A DNA stretch of 64,000 bases from Blastocystis sp. Blastoise (lineage: Eukaryota; Sar; Bigyra; Opalinata; Blastocystidae): contig JBBPEB010000013.1 in NCBI GenBank assembly GCA_039096225.1, positions 1,204,001 to 1,268,000 on the forward strand, given 5' to 3'. The position numbers and the translations under genes were made by a program. This document shows positions 1-13,733 of this stretch, piece by piece. How positions within the stretch are numbered: position 1 is the stretch's first letter; every line of letters starts with the position of its first letter. The notes below the pieces were generated by a model. It was not told where the DNA came from. It saw nothing but the letters and a program-made list of their open reading frames with translations, and did not search any database.

Positions 1-308
1 GAAAGACAAAAGTAAGGAAATTGAAAATGAACCCTATATATATATATTATATTCTATATATCAAAATATAGTATAATGAATATTTGAGAAAATTTAATTT
101 ATATATATATATATATAATATACCAATCCATATTTTTAACAAATGGTTTTTTAGTGTCATAAAATGGTTTCATCTTATAATATTCTTGAAGAAGACCTTC
201 CATTAATAATAAGTCTAATGTTCTATGCCATGTTCTTCTATAATATATATATATTATTTATTGATGATATATAACATATATTTATATTAATATTACATAA
301 AAAAGTGT

Positions 309-355
<47 letters not shown>

Positions 356-561
356 AATGATATATATATATATATACGAGACAAGGAAGTATAGTCTAGT
401 TACATAGAATATATTAGCGTCAATACTCGTTCTATAAGGAATACTCATAGAAACAACAACCCAGGGTATCTTTGTTATAGGCCATCCAACACCTATATAT
501 ATATATATAGGTAATCTATATTAAATAAAATAATAATAGTAATAATAATTATAATAATAAT

Positions 562-630
<69 letters not shown>

Positions 631-1336
631 AGGATCAATTGACTTATCGTAATATTTTAATATAGCATGACATAAAGCATCCATCTATATATATATATAT
701 ATACAATAAGAATAATAGATATATATATAATAACATATATATATATATATACTTCTTCTATTGACCATTCACCAGTGTTTTTATTCTCTATATAATGTTC
801 ATACATCTTCTTTAATATATCTTGAGGTCTATATATATATTATACATAAATTGATAAATAGAATATCCATATATAAGATAACAATACTCTTAATATTTAA
901 AAAACCGTGATTATATACCTATTCATTATTTGTGAAATCTTCGGCCATTGTTTTCCATGCTCCTTGACCTATAAATAGTATAATATTATACTCTAATCAT
1001 ACAAAAATGCTAAATATTTACTAAATTAATTAATTCCATATATTCATCATCACTTATTCTTGTTGAACTATAAACTTTCGATCTTAAAACACTTTGAATT
1101 TCTCGACCTAATCGTCCTCGATGCTCGGGATATAGAGATATAATCATGTCATACAAGTTTCGAAATCCTGATTTTATCAATCCTTTTTCCATTATCATGT
1201 TGTATCCCACTTGCTTGTCTATACCTCCTTTAGTAAGTTCTGCATCAATCAATTCTAAATAGCTTCGCCTGATTTCATTAGTCAACTGCAATTTAGCTTC
1301 ATGACGGAATTTCTTCTGACGTAATATTGACTCCAT
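1..1336 (-). CDS. Myb/SANT-repeat DNA-binding protein (DMTF1/REB1/TTF1 type), 3' end outside window
   Basis: Spliced gene on the minus strand. The ATG is at 1336; an upstream in-frame TTG is not a likely start. Exon 1 (1336..1022, phase 0) ends in a Myb-like helix and continues after a GTAAAT...TAG intron with VKEHGKQWPKISQIMNR. The next exon gives PQDILKKMYEHYIENKNTGE then WSIEE; later exons give GVGWPITKIPW, then RTWHRTLDLLLMEG, then a last visible exon running off base 1. The tryptophans spaced like Myb repeats (HG..W..I, GEW..EE, I.W..V) match the DMTF1/REB1/TTF1 family, whose members bind DNA at promoters or Pol I terminators. The N-terminal 90 residues are not recognised. Introns are (TA)n-rich. 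The subfamily is inferred and the C terminus is unseen. Confidence 0.68.
568..627. repeat. (TA)n microsatellite inside an intron
   Basis: Uninterrupted TA run of about 60 bases, lying in an intron of the Myb-type gene. A second run is at 312-352. Both merge into the GTATAT donor and ATATAG acceptor, as in most introns of the window. Confidence 0.9.
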
Positions 1337-1744
1337 ACTTATTCTCAATACAAATATTTATTATTTCCTAATCTAATGCTGTATCCTTTCAATATAAAGA
1401 AGAATCAAATGAGTATTCATTATCACGATTTTTATTTTATTTCTAGTCCTCTTTCAAAAATTCCATTAAATATGAATAGAAAAAGTTTTCCTGTTCTTAG
1501 TTCAATTTATCTCTGATTTCTGAGATTACCTATCTCGTTATACTGTAATTAATTTATAAACAGTATCCTTTTTATAAGAAATATATATATATTCTATTAT
1601 TTCCTTCCAAATTTCTGCTCAAAGAGGTCGATATTAGGTATATCTTGCTATTTTGATAGTCTCAACACATAGAGCAGAGTTTTTGCTCAGGTTTATTATA
1701 CCTCCTTCTACAATAATTAGCTTTCTTAAAAACAAATTCTATTA

Positions 1745-2239
1745 ATGCATACGAGGCCACATTTTCGCTCGTCAAGAACAGATTATATATACAACAGAAT
1801 TGAATTTAATACAATTCGAAGCTCAAATGATATAGATATTGATATGGGTATACATTATGAACCTATACGATACGATAATGTACAAAATTTGAAACATCAA
1901 ACAGTTGATCAGAACATTGAGCTTTTGAATTCTATGATTAATAACAATGAAAATGAATCTAAAAAGAGAATTAGAATTAAAACACAAATAATTGATTTTT
2001 ATGGAAATGTTGTATCTACATCAAATGATGAGCTAGATAGTGATAGTAGCGATTCTGAAACTGAAATTAATCTCGATGAAAATGTTGAAATTACAAAGAA
2101 AGAACTCCAGTTAGAAAATGTTGTCACATTCAAAGATTTACTTTATCAATTATCTTCAGATGATGTAAAACTCTATCAAAACTCTGAATTTATAGATTTT
2201 ATTCCCGAACTACCACCTTTAAAAGAATTTTGTAGGTAA
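1745..2239 (+). CDS. Hypothetical acidic protein, 164 aa
   Basis: Single uninterrupted reading frame with an ATG at 1745. The protein starts MHTRPHFRSS, has a strongly acidic stretch around residues 95-120 (DELDSDSSDSETEINLDENV) and a short hydrophobic C-terminal part (FIDFIPELPPLKEF). Composition is diverse and unlike the IYIY noise of untranslated DNA here, which supports a real gene. I recognise no domain. It lies head to head with the Myb gene (ATGs about 410 bp apart) and 225 bp before the first BTB-TLDc gene. Function unknown. Confidence 0.6.
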   Translation: MHTRPHFRSSRTDYIYNRIEFNTIRSSNDIDIDMGIHYEPIRYDNVQNLKHQTVDQNIELLNSMINNNENESKKRIRIKTQIIDFYGNVVSTSNDELDSDSSDSETEINLDENVEITKKELQLENVVTFKDLLYQLSSDDVKLYQNSEFIDFIPELPPLKEFCR

Positions 2240-2463
2240 TTATTGTTTCTATATTGTTAATTTTGTTTTGTTTGTATATAATAGTTAAATCTATATATTG
2301 AGTGTCAATTTATTAATAAAATCAAGTTTCAATTTTTATTTTTTTTTAAAAGAATGTTTTTTTTTAAATGGAAAAATATATATGGTAGTATAAATAGGAA
2401 GCTGTGAACATTTTTTTGTTGTGTTTTCTTATTTTTTAAGTTTTTTCTTCCGTTATTTTGAAG

Positions 2464-4006
2464 ATGGTGAAAGAAAAGGTGTTATTTGATATTGATAAGT
2501 TTAATAGATTGAAGGAGGATATCAATGTATATGAAGAATTGATGAAAGATGTTGTTAATGTATTTGGATCAGTAATGAATCTTGGTATACATTCTGGAAT
2601 ATCGATTAATAGGCTTATTAAGCATATTGGAGATGATTGTATTGAAAAGGAAGATGAAAGAAATAGATTTGAAAAGAAATCTTTTTATGAAAGAAAGAAT
2701 AATGAAGATATGAATATCAATATGGATGATAATAATGATAATGATAATGATCTAATTCAGTTTACGAATAATGGTCCTGTATTTCAAATATCGAAATCTG
2801 TTTTGGATACCTTGAAAGGTTCTTTTATTGAAGAACAACGTGAAGAAGAATATAGAACAAATGATGGATTCATATATCTTGACTACAGGGGTAATGATAT
2901 TTTTATTTACTATTTAATAGATTATTTGAATGGAAAGAAAGTAGATTTTTCTCAATTTTCTTATGAAGAACAATTAGAACTATTGAATTTATTTGAATAT
3001 TGTGGATTAGTGATTCCTATAGAATTAATCAATTGTAGAGAAAGAAGAGATCGAAAGATGAAGAAATATGAAGAAGAAAATGAAGTTTCTTTGATTATAA
3101 ATGAAAATAAGAATGATATTATTAAAGAATATTTGATACAGAATGGATTATGGAATGAATATGTTAAGAATTATGATAATGGATTTATTAATTATAATCC
3201 TATTGATAATAGTTTATATATGAATAAGAAATATGAATATATTGAATATATTACTGAATATGTGAATAATGGAACTATAGATATAGAAGAAGAAAAGTTA
3301 AGTGATATTAATAAAGAATTATTAGAGAACGAAATGGTTGAATTATTTGGTGAAAAAGGAAGAGAAGAAGCAAAAGAAGCAATTACTCCATTTAAATGTT
3401 TTAATGATACAAAAATACTTATAAATAAAGTGATGGAAACTCCTTTAGTGAATTGGCTTGGTAAAGAAAAGAAATGGAAATTGTTATTTAGAGCAAGTGA
3501 TCATAATTATTCTGCAAGTGAATTCCATAAATATTGTGATAATAAAGGAGAAACAGTAACTCTAATTAAACATATCGGTCATAATAATCATATGAATATA
3601 TTTGGAGGATATACAGATCAAAGTTGGAAATCTGGGTCTGGAAGTATATATTTATTATATATAAAATATATATTTTATAATTTAAATAGGTTATAAACCT
3701 TATTCAAAAGAATTTCTCTTTACATTAAATAATGAACATAATATTCCTCCTACTCAATATGATTATACAAATACTAGTAAAAGTTGTGGTATCTATTGTT
3801 CTTCTTCTTATGGTCCTGTATTTGGAGGTGGTCATGATATTTATATATGTGATCAGTGTCATAATAATACTAATTCTTATTGTACTGTTTCTTATTATAC
3901 TCAAGTGAATACTCCTCAAAAGAATTCATTATTTGTAAATACGAATGATGTTAATTCTAAAAATCATTTTATAGTAGAAGATTATGAAGTTTGGGGAAGA
4001 ATGTGA
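2464..4006 (+). CDS. BTB(T1-like)-TLDc protein 1
   Basis: Two exons: 2464..3643 and 3690..4006 (phase 1 intron of 46 bp), 498 aa. The ATG at 2464 is chosen because paralogues begin MVKEKV/MIKEGV; an in-frame TTG upstream was ignored. Residues 1-90 form a helical region with an N/D-rich linker; about 96-170 is a T1/KCTD-like BTB domain (LIQFTNNGPVFQISKSVL, then a YLDYRGND strand); a charged middle region follows; from about 323 there is a TLDc domain (PLVNWLGKEKKWKLLFRAS, IFGGYTDQSW, YGPVFGGGHDI, ending VEDYEVWGRM). BTB domains oligomerise and often recruit CUL3; TLDc domains occur in oxidative-stress proteins that bind the V-ATPase. The role of this combination is not known. It lacks the phase 2 intron that two paralogues have just after LLFR/LIFR. 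Stop is TGA. Confidence 0.88.
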
Positions 4007-4269
4007 GTTGATTAATAAATTTCATTTGTTTCTTTTTTATATATTATTCATTTTTTATCTTTAATCCTTTTTCCTTATTGTTTCAAATATATGTAAATGC
4101 AAATATATGTATATTTATTTTTTTTTTGTTTAGATATATTAATAGTATTATAACAACAACTCTCATCTAAAAAAAATATTTAATAACAAAAAAAAATGAA
4201 ATATAAATAAAAAAAATAATAAATAAATTTTTATACAATTCATAATAAGCAAAAAAAAATAAATAATTA

Positions 4270-7200
4270 CTACATGTAATATATAGTTTCACATCTAAAA
4301 TTGGGTTCAGATAAAGAAACTCTAAATTGATGATTCGTTGTATTTATATAATTATCTAATAAAGTTTGATATTTCGTAAAATCAGTTGGTCCTATATTAA
4401 TAATATATTTAATATATATAATTTAATAATAGCAAATATATATACTTCCAAAAAGAGGATAGAATTCTTTTAAATGAGGTAGATTTCCATTAGTTATAAT
4501 AGAAATAATTGTATCTAAGACATCTGTAGAATTACGTACATCTATATAAAATATATACAAATAAATAAAAGATAATTTTTTTATAAATACTTATAAAATA
4601 ACAATAATTCTATAAATACTAAAAATAAAGAATCTACAAGTATTTGTATATTTTTGTGTAAGTTGTTCACAAATATAATTATAATATAAATCTTCATGAA
4701 TACAGTCATATATAACACATGTATTAATACATAATATAGGTTTATGAAAACAAAAAGCTAAAGAAGGAAAAGACTCGAACATATTAGGAATTCTTTTTAC
4801 ACTATTTGTACCTAGAATAAAGAATATATATTTGTAAAACAATATACATATAGTCAATATTAATCAATATATAGTATATAGAAAAAATGTCTGTTAATAA
4901 TAATAAGTTTATATATACTATCAAAATATATAGAGAATTCATCTAAGTAAGGAAGTGAAATAGAAGTATTAGCATTTAATAAGTCAATAAATTCAAATAT
5001 CCATGAATAATCAAAGTTTTTATCTATATAAATATAATAAAATATGATAAATAAGAACAAATAAAAATAAGAATACTTTTCAATATGATTCTTAATGATT
5101 TTAAATGTAAAAGTTGATTCTGTTTAAAATAATCAACAAGAACAACAAGTATGTCTTTCAATTCTATATCATTTTCTATATATAAAATAATAATAATAAT
5201 ATATATATATAAATAATTTATACCAAAAGTATATGATAGATTTTGAACATTATTCCATAAAGGTAAATTAATAGATTCTTTTAATAAAGATAAACTATCA
5301 AAACATTTCTCCATAACTATACAATAATTATATATAAATAATAATAGATATACATGAGAAATTAATATCTTGAATATGGTTGGAAAATAATGATAAGAAA
5401 TGATATAATTGTTGATTATTTTCTTTCATTATTATTTCTTCAGGATGTATATGAATTTTATAATAATCATTCTCATCATAATCATGATCATAATCATGAC
5501 TACAATCTTCATATTTCTCATCCTCTATTATATATATATATATTATTCATTATATATTATTTTAATATATATATAAATATACTGATGGTTAATTGTTCTA
5601 CATTATTATATTGATTAGAACGGAGAATCGAAAAATATTCTTTTGTATAATAAATTGATTCATTTTTAGTATTATGTACAACTAGAATAATTAAAAGAAT
5701 ATTTTTTTTAATATAATAATATATATACATCTCAATTGAACAGAATTTACTTTATTGAAATTCATATTTTCATACATAGTTTTTAAGTCTTCAAAAGAAT
5801 TGATATTTTTATATACCAAATCAATATCTATAAATATATCAATAATAATAAAATATATATATATATATACCTATGATAATATTTTTAATTTCATTTCTAT
5901 TTAAATGAATAAGTGGAGTACCAACATTAGAAAAAGATGATTCAAGAACTTTATATATATTATTATATAGAATAAAATAAAAATATATATGAAATTAATA
6001 TTATCAATATATATCTATAAAAACAATACATTGAAAACAAATTTCATCAAATAATAATTGTCCATATTGTCCTAATTCTATGAATCGAGGTTGATCATAA
6101 ATTATTAACGATTGAACTATATATAGAAATATATATATAAAATTATTGTATAATAGATATAATACTTTCAATATAAAATGGATCATTATGTTTCGATCTA
6201 ATTATATCTTCAATTAAATTAAAATTACTTATTTTTATTGTATCAATTAATTTCATAAAAGAATCAGGAAATAAACTAGATTGTAACTCATTCTCTTCTG
6301 TTGAATATCCTTTATGAAGATTAAATAAATTATATATATGTAATTTTGGGAAATGTTCACGAGTTATTACTGATAACAATTCAATTTCATGATTATAGTC
6401 AAACAAACTCATTGCTAATCATATAATAATAATAATATCAAATATAATAATAAAATATATCTTATAAAAATAATTGATTCTATTTAATAATAATAATATA
6501 TACATCGAATTCTAATAGTGGTAACATTTGCAAAAATTCTAGTTGTAAGAATTCTTTTTAATACTTCTTTATATACATCAAATGAATGAGGTGTAATAAC
6601 TATATATATAATAATAATAATAATATCAATAACTAATTTTATATATATATACATCCTAATAAGTCTATAATTTGAATTGTATTAAAGAAACCTTCTTCTA
6701 GTATGTTTAAAAATGGAGGAATATTCAATTGTAATGGATAATCTCCTCCACAGAATGCTATTTAAGATATATAGAATTAATAGATAACTAATATAGTATA
6801 TATACATTTATCATCATAATTATAAAGTTGTTTACAAATAGGTATGTTTGCTATATAAGCAAGGATATCATCACTATTACACATATCTTTCCTATTTATA
6901 GAATAATTAATAAATAGAAAATAATATATATATATATATACACAAAAAATGGATTTGAGGTGTTCTTAACTATATAAATAAATGTCATTAATTTATATAT
7001 ATATATATATACTTCCATTACTAGTTTTAAAAACAAAATGAGTTATTATAAATTTTGTATTATTCATTTTATAATACATTTTTTGATCTACATTTTGTTT
7101 ATTCATTTCTTGTTTATTATATTCACTAGAATAATATTGAGACATTGTTATATTTAATATAGGTTTTTCTTCTTCTTTCTGTTTTCGTATTTCTTCATCA

Positions 7201-8345
7201 ATATCCATAGGTATCTTTATTTCTTTTATATTATTATTTTTATTATTCTCTTCATCTTTCTTAATATCACTAGTTTCATTAATATTATTATTCTCTTCAT
7301 CTTTCTTAGTATCACATAATTCAATATGATAAGAATTTAATGAATATCTTGGATAGTTAGTATGACGTCGTTGATACAAATAATATTCTTTTGGAGATTG
7401 TTTATGATAATAATCTAATAGATATTGCTTGTAAAATATTGAATAAACTGGATCTATTGGTTTTACTTGAATTGTACATTTCGTAGAAAAATAGTGAGCT
7501 ATATAATAAATAAATGATTTATAATATATAATAATATTATATATATTTATATACGTTGTATTGTATATTCCTCTAATTTAGGAAACAATTCATGTAAATT
7601 AGATGGATAAATGTATTCATAAGGAATATCTTCACAAAAACTATCTATATATAAGTAGAAGAAGAGATTCTATAATAATAATATTCATATACATTCTAAA
7701 ACAACATTTGTTATATTTAATAAATCAAATAGTCCAGAATAACTCAAAAACAATTGATTTCGTTCTTTAGTAATAATACCTAAAGAAATAAACTATTTTA
7801 ATTATTTATATATATATACCATTTATAAGAAGTCTACGTTTCTTTAATTCATTATATAGAAAAGGTGGCTCTCTATAAAAAATAAAGTATAAATATAATT
7901 ATTATTGAATATACATTTCAAAATTATTCTCTTTCATAATTTTATACATCGCTTCAACTAAATATTCATATATCATCATTTCACATTCATAATTATCATT
8001 GTGAAAAAAGTATTTTGAAGTTTTATATATGCTATAAACTTCATGGATAGATAGAGAATCAAGAGATAATGATTCTTCCATATAAGCTATCAACTTATCG
8101 ATGAGTAAATGTGGAGAACCCAAAAAAAAAGCATTTTTCTCCTTTATGAATTTGGCGGGATCATTATACGTAAGAGATAACAACGAATTCGGGTATTTTT
8201 CTAACAGGTACATAGGTACACTTTGAGTGAATTCATCTTTGAAGACAAATTCAATAGAATCAGAAACAGATCCATATGGATCTGTTTCATATTGGTTTTT
8301 ATATTCTTTTTGTAGACGAGTAGAATCATCAATAGTATTTGACAT
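4270..8345 (-). CDS. BTB-like plus LRR-like repeat protein A (many exons)
   Basis: Long minus-strand gene with ATG at 8345 and TAG at 4270-4272. Exon 1 (8345..7915) encodes a BTB-like domain: FVFKDEFTQSVPMYLLEKYP, a DSLSIHEVYSIYKT segment, then helices to ENNFE. Further exons were checked by phase: 7872..7820, 7779..7693, and the next starting with the codons for YSFCEDIPYEYIYPSNLHEL. About 20 small exons follow, many with F-P-x-L type LRR-like repeats (FPKLHIYNLF). A lysine/glutamate-rich insert (7.0-7.4 kb; motif DIDEEIR then KEEEKP and SSEYN) is shared with genes C and E. The final exon ends with FRVSLSEPNF. Exon-by-exon boundaries in 4.3-7.0 kb were not all resolved. The BTB/LRR layout resembles a substrate adaptor; function unknown. 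Confidence 0.75.
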
Positions 8346-9086
8346 CGTATTATTTTCTATTTAATAGAACTTTGTATTCTCAAAAGAAAAATATAAATAG
8401 AAAACAAAGGAGAAGAAAGAAAAGAATTGCAAGTTTTGATTTGGTTTGTTTTTTATTAATATCATGTAAAGTTTTATTTGAACAAGCTTTATATATTTAA
8501 TAGAAGAGATTTAAAAAATAGAAATGATATGAACGAGTTCATTACTCATTTATTGTTTACAAGTGTTTACATAATTCTATATTGCTATTTATGATATAGA
8601 TTTATTATTTGGGGATTTGAGAGTAAAACAGGTGAATCAACTATTCTTTTTATCATGAATTATTGCAAGTAATAAGAGTTTTTATGCATGTTTTTAAGAA
8701 ATGATAATCATTTTTATTTTTTTAAATATATAAAGATATATATGAAATTATTATAAAGTTATCTAACGTCAACACAAGATGATTAAAAGAATAATTTGAA
8801 AATTTTGATTATATGTTAAAAATATAATAAATTGCAAACCTAAACAAATTATTAATTTATTTATAACTATATGTATTGAATACACAAAAAAAGTAAACAA
8901 GTTTAACAACAGCAAATACTATAATAAAATTCTTTTTAATATTAGAAACAAATTTAGAAAATATATATATATATACTATAGATTAATAAAAAAGAACAAG
9001 ATAAACATATATGTAACATAACTGAATATATAATTTATATTTAAAAAAAAAAGTATATTAAAAAACTAATTAATTCAACAACTGTT
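8346..9086. other. Intergenic, no gene seen
   Basis: About 740 bp of AT-rich sequence between the start of gene A and the end of the double-TLDc gene. It should hold the promoter of gene A. No conserved ORF or RNA was seen. Confidence 0.6.
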
Positions 9087-11338
9087 TTATACACTTGTAT
9101 ATACTTCAAAATCAATTAAATCAAAGATATTTTCTTCATCAGGTTTATCAGTATTAACAAAGAAACTATTACCTAATTCAGGATAAGGAGATATATATAT
9201 TGGGTCTTCTTCATCATCTAAAAGATCATTATTACCATTAATAAATTGATCGTCATCAATATCAGTTCTTAAATATAAGCCACAATAAAATTCGAGTTCA
9301 AATAATGGATTATTACTAGCTAATGCATATACTGAGTTTTCAAGATTAATATCTAATTTCGTATAATCATGTCCATAAGGATTTGTTAATGAAAATAAAA
9401 AGGCTTTTGGATCTATTCTCCATCCCATACCTTCACTATCTTCATCTGTATCATCTATATGATTCTTACCCCAACCAACACTAGTATATCCTCCAAATAT
9501 ATATGATTTATTATCTTTTCCTTTTCCTTGTATAATTACTAATGATTCTTTCTCATCACATTTCTCATGCCATTTTCTTACACTTCTATTCTCATCAGAA
9601 CATCTATATAGAATAATATATAATTATAAACAATATTTAAATTATATATAATATTACCTATATAATAATTCCCATTCTTTATTCTTATCAAACCATCTAC
9701 TTAACTCAATACCCATTTCTTTAGTAATAAGAATTGAGTTTGGTAAATATAAATCAGAATTTGATATGATTTCATATACTTCATAATCATCAACAGTAAA
9801 ACAATTTAATTTCGTTGGTTCATCTGTATTCACAAATAATGACGTACATTGAGGAGTAAGACTTTGAGAATATTTATTAAAATGCTCATTAATACAACTA
9901 TGATAATTTTTATGACAATCATCAGAGATATGTATATCCATAAAATCAGGACCACTTGTCTTATCACAATATAATGCATAATCATGTTTTAATAGAGGAT
10001 ATTTAGTAGGAGGAATATTATGTTCATTACTTAAAGTAAATAAGAAAGATTCATCATCATACTTAAAATCTATAGAATCATTTATATTAGATAGTATTAT
10101 ATAATATATACCTTTTTCAGTTATAGATTTCCAATATTGAGTAGTATATCCTCCAAATATATTAATCTTATTATCATGACCTATGTGTTTAATAATAGTC
10201 ACAGTAGGACATTTAGTATCACAATATTTATGAAATTCACTTGCTTTAAAATCATGTTCACTTGCTCTATATATAGATAATAAATTAAATCTATAAAAAA
10301 TATATTCATATACCTAAATATTAATTTCCATTTCTTTTCTTTGCCTATCCAATTCACTAATTGGGTTTCAAAATATTTCTCTTCAATTATCGTTGAATCC
10401 GCAAATACAGTTGGTATTCCATTCAAATATGTTTTAACAGCTTCTTTTTGTTGATCACCAAATATACTATATACTTCTTCCTCCAATAAGTTAGTATCTA
10501 TATTTTTGATTTCTTCTTTTTTTATATAAAGATAACCACTTTCCATACATCCATTAATATACTTCATATACTTATAACTCATATTTATAGACATAATATC
10601 ATTCAAATAATTATAATCAACATATCCATTCTTATATTTCATTATATAATCATCCCATAAATTATTGTTTATTAAATAATTCTTAATCATATCATTTTTC
10701 TTTCCATTAATATTTAGAGAAACTTCATCACCTTTTTCATACTTTTTTTGTTTTTTATCTCTTTTTTCTCTACAATCTAATAATTCTATAGGAATTGGCA
10801 AATTACAAAATTCAAATAACTCTAGCAACTTTAATTGTTCTCGAAACTTAATTTGACTATAATCTATAACTTTATCATTCAAGTAATCTATTAAATAATA
10901 AACGGATGCATCGTTTCCTCGATAATCAAGGAAAATATTTCCATCACTTGTTCTCAATTCTTCTTCAGATTGTTCATAAATATAGGAATAAGGGATCGAA
11001 TTGATAATTGTTTTTGATAAGGAAAACAAAGGGCCGTTTCCAGAAAAACGAATAAGCTCAGTATCATTAGTATCACTCATATTCATTATTGCAGTAGCTT
11101 TTCCTGTAGCATTATCAAGAAAATGTTTCAATTTTGAGAATTTATCACTTCCTCTTTGAATGCAATCTTCATTTAGATTATTAAGAGCACCTTGAAGTTT
11201 CTGACCAGAATAAAGTGTCAAAGAAAGGATAGAAGTGAATCCTTCTACAATCTTCTTCATTAATTCATCTAAACCACTAACAGCTTCTTTAACTTGATTC
11301 AAAGAATCTAAATCAAATAAAACACCTTCTTTTATCAT
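9087..11338 (-). CDS. BTB(T1-like)-TLDc-TLDc protein 2 (tandem TLDc)
   Basis: Four exons: 11338..10314, 10266..10112, 10069..9658, 9603..9087; all phases agree and give 702 aa. It starts MIKEGVLFDLDSLNQVKEAV, has the BTB domain (LIRFSGNGPLFSLSKTI) and a first TLDc (WIGKEKKWKLIFR|ASEHDF, IFGGYTTQYW, ending in FTVDDYEVYE). A second TLDc follows directly: LSRWFDKNKEWELLYR|CSD, YIFGGYTSVGW, FLFSLTNPYGHDY, ending FDLIDFEVYTSV. Each TLDc has a phase 2 intron at the same place, right after the LIFR/LLYR arginine, so the duplication copied the intron. The second domain is divergent and has an acidic insert (IDDTDEDSEGMGW). The 42-bp intron 10111..10070 is a multiple of three without a stop and would read through if retained. 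Head to head with gene B. Confidence 0.86.
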
Positions 11339-11628
11339 TGTAAAATGAGATTAAAATGAAGAAAAATAAAATTTTTAATGAAATTGTGTATCTAAAACTT
11401 GCAAAAATATAATCCAAGGAATAAAGCAATTTTTCAGCTATTTTTCATCATATTTTATGATTTATCAAAAATAAATAGAAAAATATATTAATCTGTTTTC
11501 TTCATAGCCTTCAGTGATTTTAATTAATTTGAGTAAGTTTTTAGCAATTAATTAACATATATTTAATATATATCTGTTTTTTATCATGATTTTTGAATTC
11601 ATTATGTCATTATAGTTCAATTACTATC
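11339..11628. promoter_or_regulatory. Shared divergent promoter region of BTB-TLDc 2 and gene B
   Basis: Only 290 bp separate the two outward-facing start codons, so both promoters must lie here. The sequence is AT-rich with T-tracts; no defined operator was recognised. Confidence 0.5.
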
Positions 11629-13695
11629 ATGTCAAACGCTGAATCACAGTTATTGGAAGATAAATGTATTTAAATATGAATAAAAATTATTTATTTTCTT
11701 TTAGATTTATTTACATTTCAAGATGAGACGCAATTATGGATTTCTAAGGAATTTATTGAGAAATATCATCAATTTCCCTTTTATGATATCATTGAACACT
11801 CTGATAAATATGAAGATGATAGTTATTATATAGATATGTTGCCTTTTCATATAGAAAAAGTGATTGTTTTTTTGATAGACAAAAACATGGATTTTGAATC
11901 ATTAAATCTACGAGATGGTTATGATATATATAAAACACTTATTGAATATTCATTTTCACTTGATAGTGATATACAAAAAGAATTATTAAATCAAGTTAAA
12001 AAATTATTTATTAATTATTTGATAGAAAATGATTATGATCTATGTTCATATGAGAATGGATATAAGCTCTTACATGAAGTTCCTACCAGACTGTATAGTT
12101 TATATAATGTAAAAATATATATAAAAGGTAAATATATATAATTATATAGTAATAATAGAGTGTATATAGGATTGTTTACTCCTCAACGACAAGAAGAATT
12201 ATTATATTATTCGCTTCTTATTAAAATGATAGATATAGTAGTAGTGACCATTAAATGTATATATGTTTAATATATTACTAATAATCTATAAATAGATGAT
12301 TATGCTTCGAATATTCCATTAAAATATATACATCCATCAAATATTCGAAATATATTCCCTTCATTAAGAAGATTAATAATAACTGGTATATATATATATA
12401 TATGTATTTATATTACTTCATATATTATAATATATATAGTAATTACACATTATAAGAAAAGTGAAATATTATTAAATCCGAATACCGAAGAATATACCTT
12501 GGAATATCTTCGTATATATAGTGAACTTAAAAATAGCAAAAATAATTATTGTAAATATGATTATTACTCAAGATCAGATATAAAAAAATATAAGAGAATA
12601 TCTTTATATATGAACAATTTACAAAATTTCAATAATTTTAAATTTTATCATGAGAAGAGGCCAAGAAAGTTATACAAATTATATAAGAATTTCATTAATG
12701 AAGCTATATATACAAATGATTATTCACAAGTAGAAATAATTAAACCAGAAAATGAATGTACATTAGAAGATACAGTTGAAATTGAAGTTTATTGTATGTA
12801 TAATATAATTATTCCATTATTATCATTATATATAGATAACTCAAATCATAACGAATTCTCGTATATAATTATACTTCTTTATATTATGAATTATTTTAAA
12901 CATATATGAATAATAGTATTAAGGAAGTGTCTTCAAAAATAGGTATGTATCAATTATTACATCTTTTTTCTTTTTATAAAAATTCACAAATCAAGTTTTA
13001 TCCATGTATATAATTATATATAATTATATTAAATAATCTATTTTAGATAGTATGTCAAAATATAAGTCTATAATTCTTATAAAAGCAGCAGAAGAAGGTG
13101 TTTTTGACTCTTTCACTACATTAAGTTTTGGATGGAGTATTATTTAATTGTTCTTATATATATTATTATTCAATGTAGTTAAAAGAGAACCTCAATTAGA
13201 TTATAATATAATTAAAAGAATACTGACAACTCATGTATTTCCAAATGTTATTGAACTTATATTTAAATATTATGGTATCTATTTATTTAAATATATATAT
13301 ATATAGATGTATCCTTTATATCTTTAATAAAAAAAGAATGTTTTCCAAAACTACATATTGTCACCTACGATAATTCTACCGGTAATATATATATATCAAT
13401 AAATATTCTATTTTTTATACTAGATATTGAAAGCTTTAAGTTTTTATTTCCTGTTAATATAATATCAATGATTGATACTATTCATATACATGAAACTGGT
13501 TTTTATCAAAAAGAGAAATTAGCGCTTCTTTTTGATAATCTAGCTTATACTCATTCAATTCATATTGATGGAATTGATGAGTTGATTTTCTTTTTACCAC
13601 ATTTAAAAGAATTGTTTGAAAAGAATCTTATTTCCTTTGATGAGCTTAAAAGTATATAATATGTAGATATTCCTTTTTTTTAATGTGCTATGTAT

Positions 13696-13733
<38 letters not shown>

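Noticed and set aside
493-684. ORFs made of IYIYIY repeats (also at 20947, 55322, 61147, 61434)
   Set aside because: They are translations of (TA)n microsatellites in introns; only short real exons at their ends were used.
8345-9087. Joining gene A and the double-TLDc gene into one BTB-LRR-TLDc gene
   Set aside because: Gene A has its own ATG and BTB exon, the TLDc gene ends with a stop, and 740 bp without exons separates them.
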